In this document: one piece after another, positions 24,875 through 28,014 of the stretch | Layout: every line of letters begins with the position of its first letter | Position numbering within the stretch: the first letter of the stretch is position 1 | Source of the DNA: CAZKYP01 sp964556885 | Lineage (GTDB): Bacteria > Planctomycetota > Phycisphaerae > Sedimentisphaerales > Anaerobacaceae | NCBI GenBank assembly: GCA_964556885.1 | Contig: CAZKYP010000016.1 | Coordinates: 1-28,014, forward strand | Length of the DNA: 28,014 bases | Direction of reading: 5' to 3' | Notes under the pieces: model-generated | Told to the model about the DNA's origin: nothing | Seen by the model: the letters and a program-made list of their open reading frames with translations, nothing else | The model's database searches: none | Translations under genes and position numbers: made by a program

Positions 24875-26533
24875 TTATTCAGGTAGTTCCACCGACACCG
24901 AAGATTCAAGCCAATGCTTTGCAAATACAGCCAGATCAAGAAAATCTACAATACCATCCGGCGGCTCCGGTGCCATGTCTGCTTTTAGATTCCAATTTGG
25001 GGATCCGGAATTCGTAAGCCAAGCCGCTACAAATGCAGCCAGATCGTTAAAATCTACAACGCCATCACCTGCTTCAGGTGCAATGTCGCCAATTATAGGC
25101 GTTTCTATAAGCTCGAATTCAAGAGTCGGGTCCCCCTGCAAGAACATGCCTCCACTGCGAAGGATAAGATTGAAATCGACAAAAAGATTCATACCGATTA
25201 TACCGTCAAGGGTGCCACCTTCCGGTGAGGATACTTCATAAAGTATCACCGGTACATTAGTAAAGCTTAACCATTCGCCCAAGGCGGGAATTTCGATAGA
25301 ATCTATGTAAAATCCCGGCACCATGGTTGAAGTTCCCGTGACATCCACCACTTCTTCCAGAAATTCTGGATTGTGTATGTCGAGTTCAAGCCTGGCCGCG
25401 ATTCTTGAGCCAATGACAGTAACTTGCGCTCCGGTATCGAGCATGAAACGACTCTTGTCAATAGCCGCTCTTTGGCCTTCTTTTAGATCGACGCTATGCA
25501 CGAAAAACAGGCTTTGACTCTGATTTCCTATTATCGTAGAGGGACTGCCCGGGGGAAACTCAAAGAAATTATTCAGAGAAGGAATGTACTGGACAGCGAG
25601 AGCACCGAGAGGACGTAATTCAAGTGGTACTATATTGGGATAGCTCGGAGCATCAGGGTCATCGCTATCATATAGGCTGATGTCCGGACCGGTGAATTCT
25701 TCATTGTTTCGTGTAATCGTAATTTGCCGCTCATTATTCAAAACCGTCGTGAAAAAGACACTTAGAGGTGAACCGATAGCAGTAGGTATCGAAGAATCGC
25801 CCGGATCTCCGACTGCTATTGAAACATTTGTCTCGCCAACCATATTAGATGTATCAAGAAGCAGACTGTTTGGATCAATGGCAGCAAGTCCATCGATGAA
25901 AAGCCCAATCGGCTGGCTTACCCACACATCAACCGAGCTGTTTACACCGGCAATCGTGACAATATTGGATGTAATAAGGTCGGGTGAGTGATCAAATAAA
26001 CCTAATCTGTCAGCAGTATCACCAGCCATCACATGAGCACTTGCGCCGGTGTCAAATATGCCTATGCCATAGTCGGACTGAGGATTAGAAGTTAAAAACC
26101 TGCCAACAACGAAACTACTGGGTATTGCATCTAATTCAAGCTCACCCAAACGCCTATCTGTGGCAGTTAAAGCAATCCAGGGAACAAAGCCGCCTATCGG
26201 AGGTGAATCGATCACGGTGGCATATATTGGAGATGTCAGCTCCTGTGAGAACAATTCGAGTCGAAGATCTGTATCGAGGCTAACGAGCTTTTTGCTCGCT
26301 TTTGTCTTGTACAAACTATCCTGTTTAGTAAATGCAGGACGTGTTTTTTCAGCAGGGTAATGAACAGCTTTAATACGATTGCCGCCGGTCAGTCGCCAAT
26401 CTACCTCATGTCTCTTCCAAGCGGCATCTTCCGCTTTTGCTATAAAAGGGCAAATAAAAAGGGTAACTAACAAAAGGACAAAACACTTAAAATGATTTTT
26501 TTTCATATTCATACTTTTCATCTTCCTATCCAT
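24875..26533 (-). CDS. Secreted two-lobed retropepsin-like aspartic protease with C-terminal dockerin
   Basis: 552 residues in the longest frame. AGGAAG lies within codons 3-4, so initiation at Met8 (26512) is likely; either way a signal peptide follows (hydrophobic 17-31, cleavage after AKA at 34). Two catalytic-type motifs are visible, GIFDTGASAHVMA (158-170, Asp161) and FMLDTGAQVTVIG (363-375, Asp366), each in its own lobe; a GIIGMN motif (444-449) closes the second and AIGSPL (252-257) may close the first. The arrangement resembles pepsin-like single-chain duplication with bacterial retropepsin-type lobes. Residues 482-544 form a dockerin pair (GDGVVDFNDLAAFVAAWL and PDGIVDFLDLAVFAKHWL). 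The protein is expected outside the cytoplasm, attached through the dockerin to an unknown partner. It is convergent to nothing and upstream of waaA. Confidence 0.9.
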   Translation of the reverse strand: MDRKMKSMNMKKNHFKCFVLLLVTLFICPFIAKAEDAAWKRHEVDWRLTGGNRIKAVHYPAEKTRPAFTKQDSLYKTKASKKLVSLDTDLRLELFSQELTSPIYATVIDSPPIGGFVPWIALTATDRRLGELELDAIPSSFVVGRFLTSNPQSDYGIGIFDTGASAHVMAGDTADRLGLFDHSPDLITSNIVTIAGVNSSVDVWVSQPIGLFIDGLAAIDPNSLLLDTSNMVGETNVSIAVGDPGDSSIPTAIGSPLSVFFTTVLNNERQITITRNNEEFTGPDISLYDSDDPDAPSYPNIVPLELRPLGALAVQYIPSLNNFFEFPPGSPSTIIGNQSQSLFFVHSVDLKEGQRAAIDKSRFMLDTGAQVTVIGSRIAARLELDIHNPEFLEEVVDVTGTSTMVPGFYIDSIEIPALGEWLSFTNVPVILYEVSSPEGGTLDGIIGMNLFVDFNLILRSGGMFLQGDPTLEFELIETPIIGDIAPEAGDGVVDFNDLAAFVAAWLTNSGSPNWNLKADMAPEPPDGIVDFLDLAVFAKHWLESSVSVELPE

Positions 26534-26636
26534 TTATATTACTCATTATACCATAGAATAACCATTTTTTCATAAATAAAATGGTGCTATTAAATGATAA
26601 TTGTGCATTACCAGCCCCAAAAAGCTCGTTATTGTA

Positions 26637-26665
26637 TTGACTTGGCGATTATTTTTGCGTATTAG
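26637..26665 (+). promoter_or_regulatory. Promoter of tRNA-Arg
   Basis: TTGACT (26637-26642) and TATTAG (26660-26665) are separated by 17 nt and end 15 nt before the mature tRNA 5' end. Confidence 0.55.
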
Positions 26666-26680
26666 ATAAATTGACTATTT

Positions 26681-26754
26681 GTCCCCGTAGCTCAATTGGA
26701 TAGAGCGTTGGCCTCCGGAGCCAGAGGTTTCGGGTTCGACTCCCGACGGGGATA
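26681..26754 (+). tRNA. tRNA-Arg (anticodon CCG)
   Basis: A complete cloverleaf of 74 nt: acceptor GTCCCCG/CGGGGAT with discriminator A, D-arm GCTC-AATTGGATA-GAGC, anticodon arm TTGGC-CTCCGGA-GCCAG with CCG at 34-36 (reads CGG), variable loop and T-arm TCGGG-TTCGACT-CCCGA. CCA is not encoded. The first base pair is G-U. Confidence 0.97.
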
Positions 26755-26869
26755 ATTTTAACATATTAATAACAAAATACTTAGAGAGAGGTGTTCATTC
26801 AAAACTTGTATTCGCCCTATAATATCATCATTTAAATTCGTTATATTCGGGTATTTCTTAAAAAACCTC

Positions 26870-26900
26870 TTGACAAAATAAATAATTGATTGTTTATTAT
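26870..26900 (+). promoter_or_regulatory. Promoter of the structured leader and PEP-CTERM gene
   Basis: A perfect TTGACA (26870-26875) precedes TTTATT (26893-26898, 17 nt) or TATTAT (26895-26900, 19 nt). Either gives transcription starting near 26905 and a leader of about 410 nt. Confidence 0.55.
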
Positions 26901-26950
26901 CGGCAGATAAGTAAAGTTAGCAAGTCTGACAAGAAATTTAAGTAAACAAA

Positions 26951-27116
26951 ATGGGAAAACCGTGTTTTATGGAGATTACCTAAAAACATATTAGGTAAAG
27001 GAACAGAAACGGAATAATTTAATAGGCAGGGAACGGAGGAGTGGTCTCAGGTAAAGCACTGAACCGCTGCTTGGGTAATTATTGAACGCGGCGATAATGG
27101 TAGCAACCCAGGTGGT
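26951..27116 (+). ncRNA. Candidate structured leader RNA (three consecutive hairpins)
   Basis: Within the 560-base gene-free stretch 26755-27314, three stems are visible. Hairpin A: TTACCTAA (26976-26983) with TTAGGTAA (26991-26998), 7-nt loop. Hairpin B: AGTGGT-C-TCAG (27040-27050) with CTGA-ACCGCT (27059-27068), a 10-bp stem with one bulge. Hairpin C: CTTGGGT plus ATTAT (27070-27076, 27078-27082) with ATAAT and ACCCAGG (27094-27098, 27106-27112). ACC at 27063-27065 could also pair with GGT at 27114-27116, giving an alternative fold. A 10-codon ORF (26951-26983, MGKPCFMEIT) ends inside hairpin A but has no ribosome site. It does not match a riboswitch class I can name. A T-run follows at 27132-27137. 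Outside the stems nothing else was seen in this gap. Confidence 0.45.
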
Positions 27117-27314
27117 CATGGACGGTATTTACTTTTTTACAATCCTCATTAAATGCCTGCGCATAATTTTCAGGATATTTTCTAAAGAGAACATATAACT
27201 CTTTATCGCCTATCGACGTTTGAATGTCTAAAAGAGGGCTATAGAATCGAATTTTATTACTAATCTATTCTTTCCAAACAAGGATTATGATTACTCCTAA
27301 GGAGGGCTGAGAAA

Positions 27315-27644
27315 TTGAATCATATCATAATTATCGTAACATTAATTTTACTTTTTATAACCAGCGAAACTATTGCGATCCCAACTTTTTTTCCCAATGA
27401 TATTAATTATGCAAGAAAATACAACACCTATAGAAATGAACAGACACCTAAAGAGTTATTAAACTTTGATTATATTCAGTTCGAGCTGAAAAACCTTCAT
27501 AACTATAAAATATGCAAAATTGATAATATCGATTTCAATAATAATATTCAGAGATTAGTTCGTATACCTGAGCCGAATACTATTATATTAGGAAGTATTG
27601 GTACATTAATTGTTGTCTGGATGAGAAGGTCAAAATTATTATAG
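27315..27644 (+). CDS. Very small PEP-CTERM sorting-domain protein
   Basis: 109 residues, started at TTG 27315 because AAGGAGG (27299-27305) is 9 nt upstream. A signal peptide (hydrophobic 3-16, cleavage near AIP at 21-23) is followed by about 60 polar, Asn- and Tyr-rich residues. The C-terminus is a PEP-CTERM signal: IPEPNTIILG with PEP at 85-87, a hydrophobic helix (about 88-102) and basic RRSK. Such proteins are processed by an exosortase and are usually linked to exopolysaccharide or surface structures. The central part matches nothing I recognise. The gene is much more AT-rich than its neighbours and has a long structured leader. Confidence 0.85.
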   Translation: MNHIIIIVTLILLFITSETIAIPTFFPNDINYARKYNTYRNEQTPKELLNFDYIQFELKNLHNYKICKIDNIDFNNNIQRLVRIPEPNTIILGSIGTLIVVWMRRSKLL

Positions 27645-27704
27645 AAACTGCCATAAAAACTGATTTCATGAAATTAATGATATTATACCGGTAACCTACC
27701 TAAA

Positions 27705-27750
27705 CCCCTGTCTTTCTTCCTCCTGTAATACACCGATAGACAGGGGCATT
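27705..27750 (+). terminator. Hairpin terminator after the PEP-CTERM gene
   Basis: CCCCTGTCT (27705-27713) and AGACAGGGG (27738-27746) form a perfect 9-bp stem with a 24-nt pyrimidine-rich loop, followed by CATTTTA. It lies 61 nt past the stop codon and before hisF. Confidence 0.65.
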
Positions 27751-27871
27751 TTATCAGTAACAATAATTGAAAAACCTTGTTATACAACTGTTTTTAAGTA
27801 TAATTGAGAGATAATTCAGTTGATCAGAAGCCGTAGACATAAAATATCAAGAAAGAAACCGGAGAATAATT

Positions 27872-28014
27872 ATGGATAAAGAAATCAGTATTATGCCCTG
27901 TCTTGATATGCAAAACGGCCGCGTCGTTAAGGGTGTTCATTTTGTCGATATCCGTGACGCCGGTGATCCGGTCGAATGCGCTCAGGCTTATTGTCGCGCC
28001 GGGGCGGACGAGCT
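27872..28014 (+). CDS. hisF: Imidazole glycerol phosphate synthase subunit HisF (3' end missing)
   Basis: The first 47 codons are present and the gene runs off the window. ATG has GGAG 7 nt upstream. The sequence MPCLDMQNGRVVKGVHF (8-24) followed by DAGDPVECAQAYCRAGADE (29-47) is the HisF N-terminal signature, including the catalytic Asp in PCLD. HisF with HisH makes imidazole glycerol phosphate and AICAR in histidine synthesis. The rest of the operon is outside the window. Confidence 0.92.
   Translation, partial: MDKEISIMPCLDMQNGRVVKGVHFVDIRDAGDPVECAQAYCRAGADE

Overview
The window looks like a draft or metagenome-derived contig from an anaerobic or marine member of the Planctomycetota, most likely class Phycisphaerae (Sedimentisphaerales-like). 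This is inferred from the combination of dockerin-type calcium-binding modules on secreted proteins, a PEP-CTERM protein, an LPS Kdo transferase, lipoproteins, and several proteins of planctomycete character. A run of exactly 100 Ns (22256-22355) marks a scaffold join.

Layout. (1) 1-4861: the 3' part of a giant secreted right-handed beta-helix protein with two tandem beta-helix modules, a dockerin and three Fn3-like modules. A strong bidirectional hairpin separates it from (2) 4933-7674, a leftward aroA-aroC pair of the shikimate pathway, whose AroC is strongly divergent at its first catalytic site. (3) 8063-10408: small rightward genes, namely a SAP/Cys-cluster protein, a cold-shock protein with a structured leader, a UPF0173 metal-dependent hydrolase, a small membrane protein and a coiled-coil protein. 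(4) 10433-12827: a leftward operon of a two-finger zf-TFIIB protein, an unannotated 29-aa membrane peptide, LemA, and an HtpX-like M48 protease with a C-terminal zinc ribbon. (5) 13369-16325: a degenerate amidohydrolase next to a neurotransmitter-type sodium symporter, then a convergent MazG-like gene. (6) 16793-17638: a STAS antagonist plus RsbW-like kinase (partner-switching pair), followed by a lipoprotein N-acetylmuramoyl-alanine amidase. (7) 18534-23420: a collinear rightward run of an unknown protein, a GH10-like protein lacking both catalytic glutamates, a membrane-anchored HhH protein, an unknown Cys-containing protein, a LolB/DUF4292-like lipoprotein broken by the gap, and a homocysteine S-methyltransferase. 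(8) 23437-26533: leftward WaaA (Kdo transferase) and a secreted two-lobed aspartic protease with a dockerin. (9) 26681-end: tRNA-Arg(CCG), an AT-rich stretch with a multi-hairpin leader in front of a 109-aa PEP-CTERM protein, and the start of hisF.

The genes are mostly housekeeping and envelope functions. The least explained items are the structured leader before the PEP-CTERM gene, the two-lobed aspartic protease with dockerin, the 29-aa membrane peptide, and three enzyme-family members (AroC-like, amidohydrolase-like, GH10-like) whose diagnostic catalytic residues are substituted. No CRISPR array, insertion sequence, phage gene or obvious defence system was seen.
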